From NCBI RefSeq assembly GCF_004364335.1, contig NZ_SOCR01000005.1, forward strand, positions 248,001-312,000: a stretch of 64,000 nucleotides of DNA, given 5' to 3'. The number at the start of each line of letters is the position of its first letter. Position 1 is the first letter of the stretch. Shown one piece after another: positions 9,218-18,904 of the stretch. The notes below the pieces were generated by a model. It did no database searches, was not told the DNA's origin, and saw only the letters and a program-made list of their open reading frames with translations. The stretch is from Pseudomonas graminis. Its GTDB lineage: Bacteria; Pseudomonadota; Gammaproteobacteria; Pseudomonadales; Pseudomonadaceae. The position numbers and the translations under genes were made by a program.

Positions 9218-11293
9218 ATGACGGAGCTGTCTCATGTCTCGGTCACGGCGCTAAAAGGCGTCGGTGAGGCAATGGCTGAAAAGCTGGCGAAAGTCGGTCT
9301 TGAGAACATTCAGGACGTGCTGTTTCACCTGCCGTTGCGTTATCAGGACCGGACTCGCGTTGTGCCCATCGGCGAGTTGCGCCCGGGCCAGGACGCGGTG
9401 GTCGAAGGTGTGGTGAGCGGCGCCGACGTGGTCATGGGCAAGCGCCGCAGCTTGCTGGTCAGGATTGGCGATGGCACCGGTGTGTTGAGCCTGCGCTTTT
9501 ACCACTTCAGCAACGCGCAGAAGGACGGCCTCAAGCGCGGTACCCACGTGCGCTGTTACGGCGAAGCCCGGCCCGGCGCTTCGGGTCTCGAGATCTACCA
9601 CCCGGAATACCGCGCGATCACCGGCGATGAGCCAGTCGCGGTCGAGCAGACGCTGACGCCGATCTACCCTACGACTGAAGGCCTCACCCAGCAGCGCCTG
9701 CGGCAATTGTGTCAGCAGAGTCTGTCGATGCTTGGCCCAAAGAGCCTGCCTGACTGGTTGCCGGATGAGCTGGCGCGCGACTATCAACTCGCGCCCTTGG
9801 CTGACGCCATTCATTACCTGCACAACCCGCCTGCCGATGCCGACGTCGAAGAGCTCGCGCTGGGCCATCACTGGGCGCAGCACCGACTGGCGTTTGAAGA
9901 GCTGCTGACGCACCAGCTTTCCCAGCAACGCCTGCGTGAAAGCCTGCGCTCGCAGCGTGCGCCTGCGCTGCCACCGGCCAAGCGCCTGCCGAGGAAATTC
10001 CTCGCCAACCTCGGATTTCCGCCCACAGGTGCGCAGCAGCGCGTCGGCAACGAGATCGCCTATGACCTCAGTCAGAACGAGCCGATGCTGCGTTTGATTC
10101 AGGGTGACGTGGGCGCTGGCAAGACGGTCGTTGCAGCCCTCGCCGCATTGCAGGCCCTCGAAGCGGGCTACCAGGTTGCGCTGATGGCGCCCACTGAGAT
10201 TCTTGCCGAACAGCATTTCATCAATTTCACCCGCTGGCTGGAGCCTCTCGGCATAGAGACGGCCTGGCTTGCAGGTAAGCTCAAGGGCAAGGCGCGGGCA
10301 GCATCACTGGCGCAGATCGCCGGCGGTACGCCCATGGTCGTCGGCACCCACGCTTTATTCCAGGACGAGGTGCAGTTCAAGAGCCTCGCGCTGGTCATCA
10401 TCGATGAACAGCACCGTTTCGGCGTTCAGCAACGTCTGGCCCTGCGCAAGAAAGGCGTCGGCGGCTCGATGTGTCCGCATCAGTTGATCATGACCGCCAC
10501 GCCCATCCCGCGCACGCTGGCGATGAGCGCCTACGCCGACCTCGACACATCGATTCTCGACGAACTGCCACCCGGTCGTACGCCGGTGAATACCGTGCTG
10601 GTGGTCGACAGCCGACGGATCGAAGTCGTCGAGCGCGTACGCAATGCATGCGCCGAAGGCCGGCAGGCGTACTGGGTGTGCACGCTGATCGAGGAGTCCG
10701 AGGAGCTGACGTGTCAGGCCGCCGAAACCACCTTTGAGGAACTGACCAGCGCGCTGGGCGAGCTCAAGGTCGGCTTGATTCACGGGCGCATGAAGCCCGC
10801 CGAAAAAGCCGCGGTCATGGCCGAATTCAAACAGGGCAACCTGAATCTGCTGATCGCGACGACGGTGATCGAGGTTGGTGTGGACGTCCCCAATGCCAGC
10901 CTGATGATCATCGAAAACCCGGAACGTCTGGGCCTGGCGCAGCTTCATCAATTACGCGGTCGGGTCGGCCGGGGTAGCGCCGCCAGCCATTGCGTGCTGC
11001 TGTATCACCCGCCGCTCTCGCAGATCGGTCGTCAGCGGCTGGGCATCATGCGTGAAACCAACGACGGCTTCGTGATCGCCGAAAAGGATCTGGAGCTACG
11101 TGGGCCCGGCGAGATGCTCGGCACCCGTCAGACAGGGCTGCTGCAGTTCAAGGTGGCTGACCTGATGCGCGATGCAGATCTGCTACCGGCAGTCAGGGAC
11201 GCGGCCCAGGCGCTGCTGGAACGCTGGCCGCAACATGTCAGTCCGCTGCTGGAGCGCTGGCTGCGCCATGGACAGCAATACGGTCAAGTGTGA
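9218..11293 (+). CDS. recG: ATP-dependent DNA helicase RecG
   Basis: RecG remodels stalled forks and branches Holliday junctions. The 691-residue protein has an N-terminal wedge/OB domain (about 50-150), Walker A GDVGAGKT at about 295-302, the DEQH box (IIDEQHRFGVQQR, about 395) and motif III TATPIPRTLA. The C-terminal helicase motif VEVGVDVPNAS and the QLRGRVGRG motif are also present. Length is normal for the family. It lies eight bases after oxyR. Confidence 0.97.
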   Translation: MTELSHVSVTALKGVGEAMAEKLAKVGLENIQDVLFHLPLRYQDRTRVVPIGELRPGQDAVVEGVVSGADVVMGKRRSLLVRIGDGTGVLSLRFYHFSNAQKDGLKRGTHVRCYGEARPGASGLEIYHPEYRAITGDEPVAVEQTLTPIYPTTEGLTQQRLRQLCQQSLSMLGPKSLPDWLPDELARDYQLAPLADAIHYLHNPPADADVEELALGHHWAQHRLAFEELLTHQLSQQRLRESLRSQRAPALPPAKRLPRKFLANLGFPPTGAQQRVGNEIAYDLSQNEPMLRLIQGDVGAGKTVVAALAALQALEAGYQVALMAPTEILAEQHFINFTRWLEPLGIETAWLAGKLKGKARAASLAQIAGGTPMVVGTHALFQDEVQFKSLALVIIDEQHRFGVQQRLALRKKGVGGSMCPHQLIMTATPIPRTLAMSAYADLDTSILDELPPGRTPVNTVLVVDSRRIEVVERVRNACAEGRQAYWVCTLIEESEELTCQAAETTFEELTSALGELKVGLIHGRMKPAEKAAVMAEFKQGNLNLLIATTVIEVGVDVPNASLMIIENPERLGLAQLHQLRGRVGRGSAASHCVLLYHPPLSQIGRQRLGIMRETNDGFVIAEKDLELRGPGEMLGTRQTGLLQFKVADLMRDADLLPAVRDAAQALLERWPQHVSPLLERWLRHGQQYGQV

Positions 11294-11379
11294 AGCAGTC
11301 AACGCAATAACAGGTGTCTCACCTCTATAACAACTAAGCTGGTTATACTTCAGCGATTGTAGGAATCTGGATACAGGCC

Positions 11380-12774
11380 ATGACAGAAGTTGCCCACATT
11401 GACGCAAGCCCACACTGCCCTTCTATCATTCGGCAGTTGCTGGGCAAAGCCGCTATCAACTTCCGTGAAGTGACAGATGACGAGTCTCTTCCGCTTGATC
11501 AGAAAGTGCAGGCGATTCTGGTCGACGACTCAGTCGGCGCGCTGTTTATCCTGTTTCCTCAGAACCAATTGCTGGACCTCAATCGCATCACAGAGTTGAC
11601 CGGCCGCAAGTTGAAAGCGGTTCCGAAAGAGTCGCTCGAACTCATGCTGCAAAAACACAAACTGGGCACGTTGCCGGGCCTGCCTTCGCTGACCAGCTCG
11701 CCTTGCCTGTATGAAGAGCGGATTCTGTCCGGCGCTACTGTGCTGATCGATTCCGGTGAGCCGGGCCTCTTGCTGGAAATCAGCAGCGAAGACTTCAGGA
11801 CACTGTTGACCAAAGCCAGCGCTGCCCGCTTTGGCGAGCCGGTGACATCCGTTACGCCCAACCTCACGCGTCCCGATGACGACCGCGAGGAGATCACCAA
11901 AGCCGTTCAGAATTTCACCGCCCGGCGCATTCAGCAGCGTCTGGAATCCACGGTGGAGATTCCGCCATTGGCCGACACGGCGCAGAAGATCATCAAGCTG
12001 CGTGTCGACCCCGACGCGACCATTGACGACATCACCGGCGTGGTGGAAACCGACCCGGCGTTGGCGGCACAGGTCGTGAGCTGGGCGGCCTCTCCGTATT
12101 ACGGCTCGGCCGGCAAAATCCGCTCTGTAGAGGATGCCATCGTCCGCGTGTTGGGTTTTGATCTGGTGATCAATCTGGCGCTCGGCCTGGCGTTGGGCAA
12201 AACCCTGGCGCTGCCCAAGGATCATCCGCAGCAAGCAACCCCTTACTGGCAGCAGTCGATTTACACCGCTGCGATCATTGAAGGCCTGACCCGCGCCATG
12301 CCCCGTGCCGAGCGCCCGGAAAGTGGCCTGACGTACCTCGCCGGCTTGCTGCACAACTTCGGCTATCTGCTGCTGGCGCATGTTTTTCCGCCGCACTTTT
12401 CGCTGATCTGCCGCCAGATCGAAGTCAATCCGCATCTCCATCACAGCTACGTCGAGCAACACCTGCTGGGCATCACACGCGAGCAGATTGGTTCGTGGCT
12501 GATGCGCAACTGGGACATGCCGGAGGAGCTGGTCATCGCCCTGCGCTTCCAGCATGACCCGCATTACGCAGGTGAACATCACAAGTACGCAAACCTGGTG
12601 TGCTTGGCGGTGAGACTGCTGCGCAAGGAAGGCATCGGCTCCGGCCCTCTGGAAGGCATTCCAGACGAATTGCTCGAGCGCCTGAAGCTGTCTCGCGAGA
12701 AAGCACAGGATGTCGTGAAGAAGGTGCTGGAAGCAGAAGTGCTGTTGCGCGAACTGGCCGCGCAGTTCAGCTGA
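11380..12774 (+). CDS. YbaK/ProX-like plus HDOD domain fusion protein
   Basis: The 464-residue product appears to have two parts. The first 150 residues resemble the YbaK/aminoacyl-tRNA deacylase fold (DQKVQAILVDDSVGALFILFP and LDLNRITELTGRKLKAVP are typical). Residues of about 190-400 form an HDOD domain (PLADTAQKIIKLRVDPDATI, ETDPALAAQVVSWAASPYYG), a metal-free relative of HD-GYP domains found in signalling proteins. No catalytic metal pair is expected in HDOD. A homologue follows recG in other Pseudomonas. Whether the N-terminal half edits mischarged tRNA or is a binding relic is unclear. No role is assigned. Confidence 0.85.
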   Translation: MTEVAHIDASPHCPSIIRQLLGKAAINFREVTDDESLPLDQKVQAILVDDSVGALFILFPQNQLLDLNRITELTGRKLKAVPKESLELMLQKHKLGTLPGLPSLTSSPCLYEERILSGATVLIDSGEPGLLLEISSEDFRTLLTKASAARFGEPVTSVTPNLTRPDDDREEITKAVQNFTARRIQQRLESTVEIPPLADTAQKIIKLRVDPDATIDDITGVVETDPALAAQVVSWAASPYYGSAGKIRSVEDAIVRVLGFDLVINLALGLALGKTLALPKDHPQQATPYWQQSIYTAAIIEGLTRAMPRAERPESGLTYLAGLLHNFGYLLLAHVFPPHFSLICRQIEVNPHLHHSYVEQHLLGITREQIGSWLMRNWDMPEELVIALRFQHDPHYAGEHHKYANLVCLAVRLLRKEGIGSGPLEGIPDELLERLKLSREKAQDVVKKVLEAEVLLRELAAQFS

Positions 12775-12816
12775 TTTCGAAGTGCCCTGAAGTGCCCTAT
12801 AGAGACTAAGGGCAAC

Positions 12817-12905
12817 TGTAGGAGCCGGCTCGCTGGCGAATGCATTCTGTCAGTCGGCATGTTCATATCTGACATACCGCGTTCGCCAGCAAGCCGGCTG
12901 CTACA
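12817..12905. repeat. REP-type inverted pair
   Basis: TGTAGGAGCCGGCTCGCTGG on the left and GCCAGCAAGCCGGCTGCTACA on the right form an imperfect inverted pair around about 48 bases, between convergent genes. Same family as the element near 44.14 kb. Confidence 0.85.
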
Positions 12906-12991
12906 GATTCATGTAGGGGTCGGGATCTTTATTAGACGTTGGATCAGCAGATAGCTCTGTACTGAGTCTGTAAAACCACAGGCTTCGTCGC

Positions 12992-13378
12992 TCAGACCGC
13001 GACCTTTTTCTTCTTCCTCGGCTTCAAATACTTTGTCAGGCCCTGAAACCACATCACCAGTCCAGCGTTGCCGGTGACCAGGATGTTCTTGTCCTGAATG
13101 CCCTGCATGAAAGCGAGCTGCTTGTTCCGGGCCTGCATGGTGGCGAAGCCGTAATCGGCATCCTTGAAAGAAATCACGAAAGCAGGCGCCGCAAAGGTGC
13201 CGGCGCGGCTTTTGACGCGTTGATCGCGCACGATGAAATGCCGGGCGATCTTGCCATCAGCCGTTTGCAGCTGGAAAGCCAGATCTTTCCCCGCGAGCTG
13301 CTGCTGAAAAGCGGGGTTATTGCGACTGGCGCGGCCCATCAACAGGCCCAACATCCAGAGTAGAAAACGAAACTTCAT
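12992..13378 (-). CDS. Hypothetical protein, SCP2-like fold
   Basis: The 128-residue product begins with a hydrophobic stretch (FRFLLWMLGLLMG) that could be a signal or anchor. It continues with a pattern reminiscent of SCP2/sterol-carrier proteins: LAFQLQTADGKIARHFIV, then FVISFKDADYGFATM and a small hydrophobic pocket-like end (GNAGLVMWFQGLTKYL). The C-terminus is very basic (PRKKKKVAV). Homologues next to the hup/rubredoxin locus in Pseudomonas are uncharacterised; some databases misname them helicase. Possible role in lipid binding or ubiquinone/lipid handling is inference only. Confidence 0.7.
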   Translation of the reverse strand: MKFRFLLWMLGLLMGRASRNNPAFQQQLAGKDLAFQLQTADGKIARHFIVRDQRVKSRAGTFAAPAFVISFKDADYGFATMQARNKQLAFMQGIQDKNILVTGNAGLVMWFQGLTKYLKPRKKKKVAV

Positions 13379-13525
13379 ACGTGGGCCTCATGGGATCGGC
13401 GTCGGTCAGAGTGACCAGCCGCAGTGTAGCGAGCTTGATTGAACAGTGAGCAAGCAGAACCGGTCGGTCGCAAAGTGGCGAGCTAGACGCAACGCGCAGG
13501 GCAGCGCCGGTTGATTCATCGGGCA

Positions 13526-13559
13526 TAAAAAAATGGACATGCCGACTGATCGGCATGCC
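13526..13559 (-). terminator. Intrinsic terminator after the HU gene
   Basis: On the minus strand GGGCATGCCGA pairs with TCGGCATGTCC across a four-base loop and is followed by T8. It lies about 40 bases after the HU stop codon at 13600. Confidence 0.8.
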
Positions 13560-13599
13560 CATCTCCGTGCTGCTCGCCCTCCGCAGAGCGCTCAGCGAA

Positions 13600-13977
13600 T
13601 TACTTTTTCTTTGCTGCGGGTGCCTTGGCCGCTGCGGCCTTGGCTGGCTTGGCCTCTTTGGCGGCTGCAGCCGGCTTGGCTGGTTTCGCTGGCTTTACCG
13701 CGTCCGGATTAACGCTGTCTTTGAGAAACTTGCCCGGCTTGAATGCCACCGTGTTGCTGGCCTTGATCTTGACGGGCTCACCGGTCTGAGGGTTCTTACC
13801 GGTGCGGGCGCCACGATGGCGTTGCAAGAAAGTGCCGAAGCCAACCAGCGTGACGCTGTCCTTCTTGTGCAGCGCGTTGGTGATTTCGTCGAGCACGGCG
13901 TTGAGGACGCGATTGGCTTGTTCTTTGGTGAGATCTGCTTTCTCGGCAATAGCCGCTGCGAGTTCTGGTTTACGCAT
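13600..13977 (-). CDS. HU-family DNA-binding protein with Lys/Ala/Pro-rich tail
   Basis: Residues 1-90 are a canonical HU/IHF fold: MRKPELAAAIAEKADLTKEQ, VGFGTF and the DNA-binding arm GKNPQTGEPVKIKAS. A tail of about 35 residues rich in PAKPA and KAAAAK repeats follows, like histone H1 tails and the AlgP-type tails of Pseudomonas. Expected role is nucleoid binding and DNA bending. It corresponds by position to PA5348 in P. aeruginosa, next to the rubredoxin reductase. The tail is low complexity and its repeat number may vary between strains. Confidence 0.93.
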   Translation of the reverse strand: MRKPELAAAIAEKADLTKEQANRVLNAVLDEITNALHKKDSVTLVGFGTFLQRHRGARTGKNPQTGEPVKIKASNTVAFKPGKFLKDSVNPDAVKPAKPAKPAAAAKEAKPAKAAAAKAPAAKKK

Positions 13978-14165
13978 ATGAAGCCTCTTTTACGGTTTTT
14001 TGTTTTTATGTCCCGTGCAGCCCTTGCGGACAGCGAGCAGGTGCCGCAACAGCTCTACGTTGCGGCAGACCGGAATGAGAATGGCACGCCACCGGGACCC
14101 GCGCCAGTACGTGGGCCACGTTTGTTTCAACTAAAAGATGGCTTATCCGACAGAACGACTGTTAA

Positions 14166-15314
14166 TCATGCCAGCAACGGGGGCAAGGCCTTGTTCAGGG
14201 CGAGCTTGTCCATCACCGCAGCGCCCGTCAGCGCGTAACCCAGCAGGTTGCCGTCATTGTCGCGGCACAGCGCCTTGATGTCGGCGGCCTCACCTTCCAC
14301 GGTCCAGACACCTTCCGAGCCCTTGGGCGGCGGGGACACTACCAGCGGGCAAACCGGTGTTTTCACGGTGACCGGCATCGGGCCATATTTGACGGGCGTG
14401 GGTGTGCCAGCGAGCGTCTGCGCCAAGGCTCGGGCGCAATTCATCAGCGGCATGACATAAAGCAGGTTCAGCCCATCGACTTCAGCGCAGTCGCCCAGCG
14501 CATAGATGTTTGCGTGGGAAGTCTGCAAATGCCGGTCGACCACCACGCCACGCCCGATTTCCAGGCCCGCCGCTGCGGCGAGATCAGTGCGGGGACGCAG
14601 GCCGATGGCCGACACCACCAGATCGCAATGCAGCACCTGGCCATCGGACAAGTGCGCTTCAAGCCCGTTGCCGGCACGATCAAGCCGAGTCAGCAAAGGG
14701 CCGAGGTGAAAACGCGTGCCCAGGCTCTCCAGCCCGGCCTGTACCGCTGCGGCAGCTGCCGGGTGCAACAACGTGGGCATCACCTGCTCGCACGGCGCAA
14801 CCAGGTCGATTTCGTAACCGCCCAGCATCAGATCATTGGCGAACTCGCAGCCGATCAGGCCGGCGCCGAGGATTAACACCCGTTTCTTGCCTGCCGCTGC
14901 GGCCCGGAAACGCGCGTAGTCCTCCAGATCGTTGATCGGGAATATGGCGTCGGCAGCGTCACCCGCTACCGGCACCCGCACGGTTTCCGCGCCCCAGGCC
15001 AGAATCAGATCGCGATAAGGCACCGCTTCTTCGCCGATCCACAGACGCTTGTGACCCGGATCAATGCCGCTGACGCGGGTGTGCGTACGCACCTCGGCCC
15101 TGAGCTGCTCGGCCATGGCGCCCGGCTCGGCCATGCTCAGGCCGTCGGCTTCCTTGTTTTTGCCAAAGCCGGTGGAGAGCATGGGTTTGGAGTACGAACG
15201 GCCGTCATCGGCGGTGATCAGCAACAGCGGCGTCTCGCCATCCAGCTTGCGAAATTCGCGAGCGAGGTTATAGCCGGCCAGCCCGGTACCGATGATCACG
15301 ACAGGTGCGTTCAT
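14166..15314 (-). CDS. Rubredoxin-NAD+ reductase (FAD protein)
   Basis: This flavoprotein passes electrons from NADH to rubredoxin. The 382-residue product has an FAD-binding motif at the N-terminus ([18 protein letters not shown]), an NAD-binding motif near residue 145 ([17 protein letters not shown]) and the third FAD motif [17 protein letters not shown]. Length and order match the AlkT/RubB family. It is 34 bases downstream of rubA on the same strand and probably co-transcribed. Expected partners are alkane hydroxylase or oxidative-stress reductases, but none is encoded nearby. Confidence 0.93.
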   Translation of the reverse strand: MNAPVVIIGTGLAGYNLAREFRKLDGETPLLLITADDGRSYSKPMLSTGFGKNKEADGLSMAEPGAMAEQLRAEVRTHTRVSGIDPGHKRLWIGEEAVPYRDLILAWGAETVRVPVAGDAADAIFPINDLEDYARFRAAAAGKKRVLILGAGLIGCEFANDLMLGGYEIDLVAPCEQVMPTLLHPAAAAAVQAGLESLGTRFHLGPLLTRLDRAGNGLEAHLSDGQVLHCDLVVSAIGLRPRTDLAAAAGLEIGRGVVVDRHLQTSHANIYALGDCAEVDGLNLLYVMPLMNCARALAQTLAGTPTPVKYGPMPVTVKTPVCPLVVSPPPKGSEGVWTVEGEAADIKALCRDNDGNLLGYALTGAAVMDKLALNKALPPLLA

Positions 15315-15348
15315 TCATTTCTCCAGAGAGGTCGTGGAAATCGGCGGA

Positions 15349-15516
15349 TCAGCCGATTTCGATCATTTCAAAATCCATTTTGCCGACGCCGCAATCAGGG
15401 CACAGCCAGTCTTCCGGCACATCCTGCCAGAGCGTGCCCGGCGCGATGCCGTCATCCGGCCAACCGTCGGCTTCGTTGTAGATCAGGCCACAGACTATGC
15501 ATTGCCACTTTTTCAT
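15349..15516 (-). CDS. rubA: Rubredoxin
   Basis: A 55-residue protein beginning [20 protein letters not shown] and carrying the iron-binding pairs Cys6-x2-Cys9 and Cys39-x2-Cys42 (WLCPDCG), the classic Fe(Cys)4 rubredoxin. It is a small cytoplasmic electron carrier. It lies immediately upstream of the rubredoxin reductase gene. P. aeruginosa has two tandem rubredoxin genes at this place; only one is present here. Start at the only ATG of the frame; the stop is 34 bases before the reductase start. Confidence 0.95.
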   Translation of the reverse strand: MKKWQCIVCGLIYNEADGWPDDGIAPGTLWQDVPEDWLCPDCGVGKMDFEMIEIG

Positions 15517-15714
15517 CGCTCGGTTCTCTTGGTTTCAGGCTAGACGTCCCAGACGCTTCGCTGTCGTCGCGAAGTTTATCGAATGGGTCAGGCCTTTTAC
15601 TGATCACAGCGCCATGACGCAAGTTTCATCGATTCATAACGCGCGCTGTTAGCAGGACTGAGCAGCCAGGCAGGCGTCGGGAGTTACACCGCAAAATTAA
15701 TAGTGCTCGGGCTG

Positions 15715-16022
15715 GCCCTTCCCGGCTGAAGCCGGTCCCACAAATACACCGCATATCCCAGTAGGACTGGCTTTAGCCGGGAGGCGTCGGGTGCCACGCT
15801 GCAAGATTGATGGCGCACACACCGGCCTCTTCCCGGCTGAAGCCGGTCCTACAATCACACCGCATATCCCAGTAGGACTGGCTTTAGCCGGGAAAGCGTT
15901 GGGTGCCACGCTGCAAGATTGATGGCGCACACACCGGCCTCTTCCCGGCTGAAGCCGGTCCCACAAATACACCGCATATCCCAGTAGGACTGGCTTTAGC
16001 CGGGAAGGCGTCGGGTGCGTCA
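15715..16022. repeat. Tandem REP array, about 112-bp period
   Basis: Three near-identical units of about 112 bases (anchors ACACCGCATATCCCAGTAGG at 15746, 15857 and 15969) each contain an inverted REP pair, CGGCTGAAGCCGGTCC versus GGACTGGCTTTAGCCGG. The array fills most of the 594-base gap between rubA and ubiC. Small differences between units (for example CCCACAAATAC versus CCTACAATCAC) show divergence after duplication. No gene is credible here; the open frame on the minus strand is built from the repeats. Confidence 0.92.
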
Positions 16023-16110
16023 GCGCAAAATGGCGCGCGCTCCGGCCGTCGGTCAAACATCGCAATCATGCTAAGCTCGCCGCCTCGATTGCCGCCTGTG
16101 TTTGTCTCCC

Positions 16111-16689
16111 GTGATCCAGCAAACCCCTGCATTTCCAGCGCCCGAGTGGCTTCTGCGCGATCAGTTGATCGAAGCCCCCTCGCCCGTCGTTCTTGAGTGG
16201 CTGTTCCACGAAGATTCCCTGACCCGACGCCTGACCCGCCTCTCTGACGACCGCTTTTGCGTCGAGCCGCAGTTCGAAGGCTGGCAGCGCCTGCGTGAAG
16301 ATGAATGCGCCGCGCTGCACTTGCCTGAGGGCAGTGAAGGCTGGGTGCGTGAAGTGTATCTGCTGGGCCACGATGAAAAGTGGGTGTTTGCCCGCAGCGT
16401 CGCTGGGCGAACTGCGCTGGAGCATGATGGACTGCACATGGACGAACTCGGCACCCGGTCGCTTGGCGAATTACTGTTCAGCGATAAAGCCTTCGCTCGC
16501 GGCCCGCTGCAGGTCTGCCGCTATCCTGCGCAATGGCTGCCCAAGACTGACGCACAGCAGGGCTTGTGGGGACGCCGTTCCTGTTTCAGCCGTGGGACTT
16601 TAAGCATTCTGGTAGCGGAAGTGTTTCTGCCGACGGCATGGCGCGCGATCGAAGCCAACCTTCCACTGCACGCCCAAGAGGGCCGCTGA
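16111..16689 (+). CDS. ubiC: Chorismate lyase UbiC
   Basis: UbiC converts chorismate to 4-hydroxybenzoate and pyruvate, the first step of ubiquinone synthesis. The product of about 192 residues contains the family pattern [39 protein letters not shown] and a C-terminal [20 protein letters not shown]. Its ATG-less start is GTG 16111 or TTG 16102; no clear Shine-Dalgarno decides. I prefer GTG as the stronger codon. ubiA overlaps its stop by one base (TGATG), so the pair is translationally coupled. Confidence 0.9.
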   Translation: MIQQTPAFPAPEWLLRDQLIEAPSPVVLEWLFHEDSLTRRLTRLSDDRFCVEPQFEGWQRLREDECAALHLPEGSEGWVREVYLLGHDEKWVFARSVAGRTALEHDGLHMDELGTRSLGELLFSDKAFARGPLQVCRYPAQWLPKTDAQQGLWGRRSCFSRGTLSILVAEVFLPTAWRAIEANLPLHAQEGR

Positions 16690-17579
16690 TGTACCTGTCG
16701 TTGCTCAAATCCCTTAACCGTCTGCACCCGCGCGCCTGGGACTTCGTCCAGCTCACGCGCGTCGACAAGCCCATCGGTGTTTATCTGTTGCTGTGGCCCA
16801 CCTTGTGGGCCGTCTGGATTGCCGGGAAAGGTTCGCCGTCCCTGAGCACCCTGCTGATTTTCGTCGTCGGCGTGTTTTTGATGCGCGCGGCGGGCTGCGT
16901 GATCAACGACTTCGCCGACCGTAAGGTGGACGGCCACGTCAAACGCACCGAGCAACGGCCTTTGGTCAGTGGCAGGGTGTCTTCAAAAGAAGCGCTGATT
17001 CTATTCGCAGTGTTGGTGACGCTGAGCTTTGTGCTGGTGTTGTTCACCAACGCAACGACAATCTGGCTGTCATTCGGCGGGCTCGCCCTGGCGGCGTGCT
17101 ACCCCTTCATGAAGCGCTACACCTACTACCCGCAAGTGGTGCTGGGTGCGGCGTTTTCGTGGGGCATGCCAATGGCGTTTACCGCCGAGACCGGCGAGCT
17201 GCCAGCTGCCGCATGGCTGCTGTACATCGCCAATTTGTTGTGGACGGTGGGATACGACACGTATTACGCGATGACGGATCGCGAGGACGACTTGAAGATC
17301 GGCGTGAAATCCACCGCCGTGCTGTTCGGCGATGCGGATCGGGTGATCATCCTGACGCTGCAATGCCTGGCATTGTTCTGCCTGATGCTGGCGGGTACGC
17401 GCTTTGAGCTGGGCCTGTACTTCTTCATCGGCCTGCTGGTCGCCGCGGGATGCTTCGCCTGGGAGTTCTGGTCGACGCGGGACAAAGACCCGCAAGCCTG
17501 CTTCAAGGCCTTTTTGCATAACCATTGGGCGGGACTGGCGATTTTTGTCGGTATCGTGGTGGACTACGCGCTGCGCTGA
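16689..17579 (+). CDS. ubiA: 4-hydroxybenzoate polyprenyltransferase UbiA
   Basis: UbiA is an inner-membrane prenyltransferase that attaches the polyprenyl chain to 4-hydroxybenzoate, the second committed step of ubiquinone synthesis. The 296-residue protein has about eight to nine membrane helices and the two Asp-rich motifs [12 protein letters not shown] (about residues 75-86) and [14 protein letters not shown] (about 195-208). It follows ubiC directly with a one-base overlap. Synteny with phoB downstream is as in P. aeruginosa. Confidence 0.96.
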   Translation: MYLSLLKSLNRLHPRAWDFVQLTRVDKPIGVYLLLWPTLWAVWIAGKGSPSLSTLLIFVVGVFLMRAAGCVINDFADRKVDGHVKRTEQRPLVSGRVSSKEALILFAVLVTLSFVLVLFTNATTIWLSFGGLALAACYPFMKRYTYYPQVVLGAAFSWGMPMAFTAETGELPAAAWLLYIANLLWTVGYDTYYAMTDREDDLKIGVKSTAVLFGDADRVIILTLQCLALFCLMLAGTRFELGLYFFIGLLVAAGCFAWEFWSTRDKDPQACFKAFLHNHWAGLAIFVGIVVDYALR

Positions 17580-17615
17580 CCGATTCAGGCCGACGCAGCG
17601 GTTGGAAGGCTCAGA

Positions 17616-17996
17616 TCACGGCTTGGCGATGTGCCAGACGTCGCCCTTGCCGTCGCCGGTTTTGTCGCCTGCGGCCTTATCGCTTTTGAAAAAGTACAGC
17701 GGCTTGCCCTTGTAAACCCACTGCGAGGCGCCGTCATCGCGCTTGATGATGGTCCAGTCGCCCTCAGGTTTGTCGCTTGCTGTGGCGATCAGCGGCGGCC
17801 AGTTAGTTGCGCATTGATCGTTGCAGACGGATTTGCCTGCAGAGGTGTCTTTATCAAAGGTGTAGAGGGTCATGCCTTTGTGGTCGGTGAGCATGCCATC
17901 ACTGGTCATCGCGGGCGCGGCAGCGAATGCCATGCCGGATGATGCCAGCGCTGCTGCCGCCAAAAGACGCATCAGTGCGGAAGAAATTTTAGCCAT
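17616..17996 (-). CDS. Secreted Yx(F/W/Y)xxD-repeat protein (COG4315 family)
   Basis: The 126-residue product has a clear Sec signal peptide (about residues 1-26, ending AFA-AAP). Two copies of the short motif follow: LYTFDKD near 45-51 and LYFFKSD near 100-106, each within a G/D-rich block. A cysteine pair (VCNDQC) may form a disulfide. This family is periplasmic or secreted and of unknown function. ATG 17996 is chosen because it begins the signal peptide; the longer frame adds a charged, non-homologous leader. It is convergent with ubiA and divergent from phoB. Confidence 0.85.
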   Translation of the reverse strand: MAKISSALMRLLAAAALASSGMAFAAAPAMTSDGMLTDHKGMTLYTFDKDTSAGKSVCNDQCATNWPPLIATASDKPEGDWTIIKRDDGASQWVYKGKPLYFFKSDKAAGDKTGDGKGDVWHIAKP

Positions 17997-18095
17997 GGAT
18001 GAATCCTCTTCTTGTTTGTCGTTGTACGGACATTTCTTGTAGGACAAGTCCCCAGCTTAGCGCTAGATCGGCGAATAAGCCTAGCTCGAACTAAC

Positions 18096-18113
18096 CTGTC
18101 ACACGACTGCAAT
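18096..18113 (+). promoter_or_regulatory. Pho box before phoB
   Basis: CTGTCAC-ACGA-CTGCAAT fits the 7-4-7 PhoB consensus (CTGTCAT repeats 11 bases apart). A -10-like TCTAAT at 18124-18129 starts exactly ten bases after the box, as expected when PhoB replaces the -35. This implies autoactivation of phoBR under phosphate limitation. Confidence 0.75.
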
Positions 18114-18166
18114 AATTCCGTTATCTAATGCGCCCCAAGACAGTTAAATGACATGAGGTTCGAGGC

Positions 18167-18856
18167 ATGGCTGGCAGGAGTATTCTGATCGTCGACGACG
18201 AAGCGCCCATTCGCGAAATGATTGCCGTCGCACTGGAAATGGCCGGCTATGACTGCATTGAGGCTGAGAATTCTCAACAGGCCCACGCTGTTATTGTCGA
18301 CCGCAAGCCGGACCTCATCCTGCTGGACTGGATGCTGCCGGGCACATCCGGCATCGAGTTGGCCCGTCGCTTGAAGCGTGACGAGCTGACGGGTGACATC
18401 CCGATCATCATGCTCACGGCCAAAGGCGAAGAGGACAACAAGATCCAGGGTCTTGAAGTCGGCGCCGACGATTACATCACCAAACCCTTCTCTCCCCGCG
18501 AGCTGGTCGCCCGGCTCAAGGCCGTGCTGCGTCGGGCTGCACCGAACGATGGCGAATCGCCGATCGAAGTGGGCGGTCTGCTGCTGGACCCGATCAGCCA
18601 CCGCGTGACCATCGACGGCACACCTGCCGAGATGGGCCCGACCGAATACCGCCTGCTGCAATTCTTCATGACCCATCAGGAACGCGCCTACACCCGCGGG
18701 CAGTTGCTTGATCAGGTCTGGGGCGGAAACGTCTACGTGGAAGAGCGCACCGTTGATGTCCACATCCGGCGTCTGCGCAAAGCACTCGGCGAGGCTTACG
18801 AAAATCTGGTACAAACCGTCCGCGGTACTGGCTACCGTTTCTCCACCAAAAGCTGA
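18167..18856 (+). CDS. phoB: Phosphate regulon response regulator PhoB
   Basis: PhoB activates phosphate-scavenging genes when phosphorylated by PhoR. The 229-residue protein has a receiver domain with phospho-acceptor Asp54 (ILLDWMLPG), Thr84 and Lys106 (TKPFSP). A C-terminal OmpR-type winged helix carries [21 protein letters not shown] Pho box and matching -10 precede it. phoR follows 48 bases downstream. The pst genes it should control lie in the same region. Confidence 0.97.
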   Translation: MAGRSILIVDDEAPIREMIAVALEMAGYDCIEAENSQQAHAVIVDRKPDLILLDWMLPGTSGIELARRLKRDELTGDIPIIMLTAKGEEDNKIQGLEVGADDYITKPFSPRELVARLKAVLRRAAPNDGESPIEVGGLLLDPISHRVTIDGTPAEMGPTEYRLLQFFMTHQERAYTRGQLLDQVWGGNVYVEERTVDVHIRRLRKALGEAYENLVQTVRGTGYRFSTKS

Positions 18857-18904
18857 AAAAGCTTGTGGCAGCGATTCAGACCGCTGAAGACAAGGACGCG
18901 TTAA

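Noticed and set aside
15715..16022. CRISPR array
   Set aside because: Repeats are palindromic REP pairs at about 112-base steps, spacers are near-identical to each other, and no cas genes are present.
15697..16065. Minus-strand open frame with repeated peptide (SPTGICG-like units)
   Set aside because: It is entirely made of the REP array; the peptide repeats simply reflect the DNA repeats.
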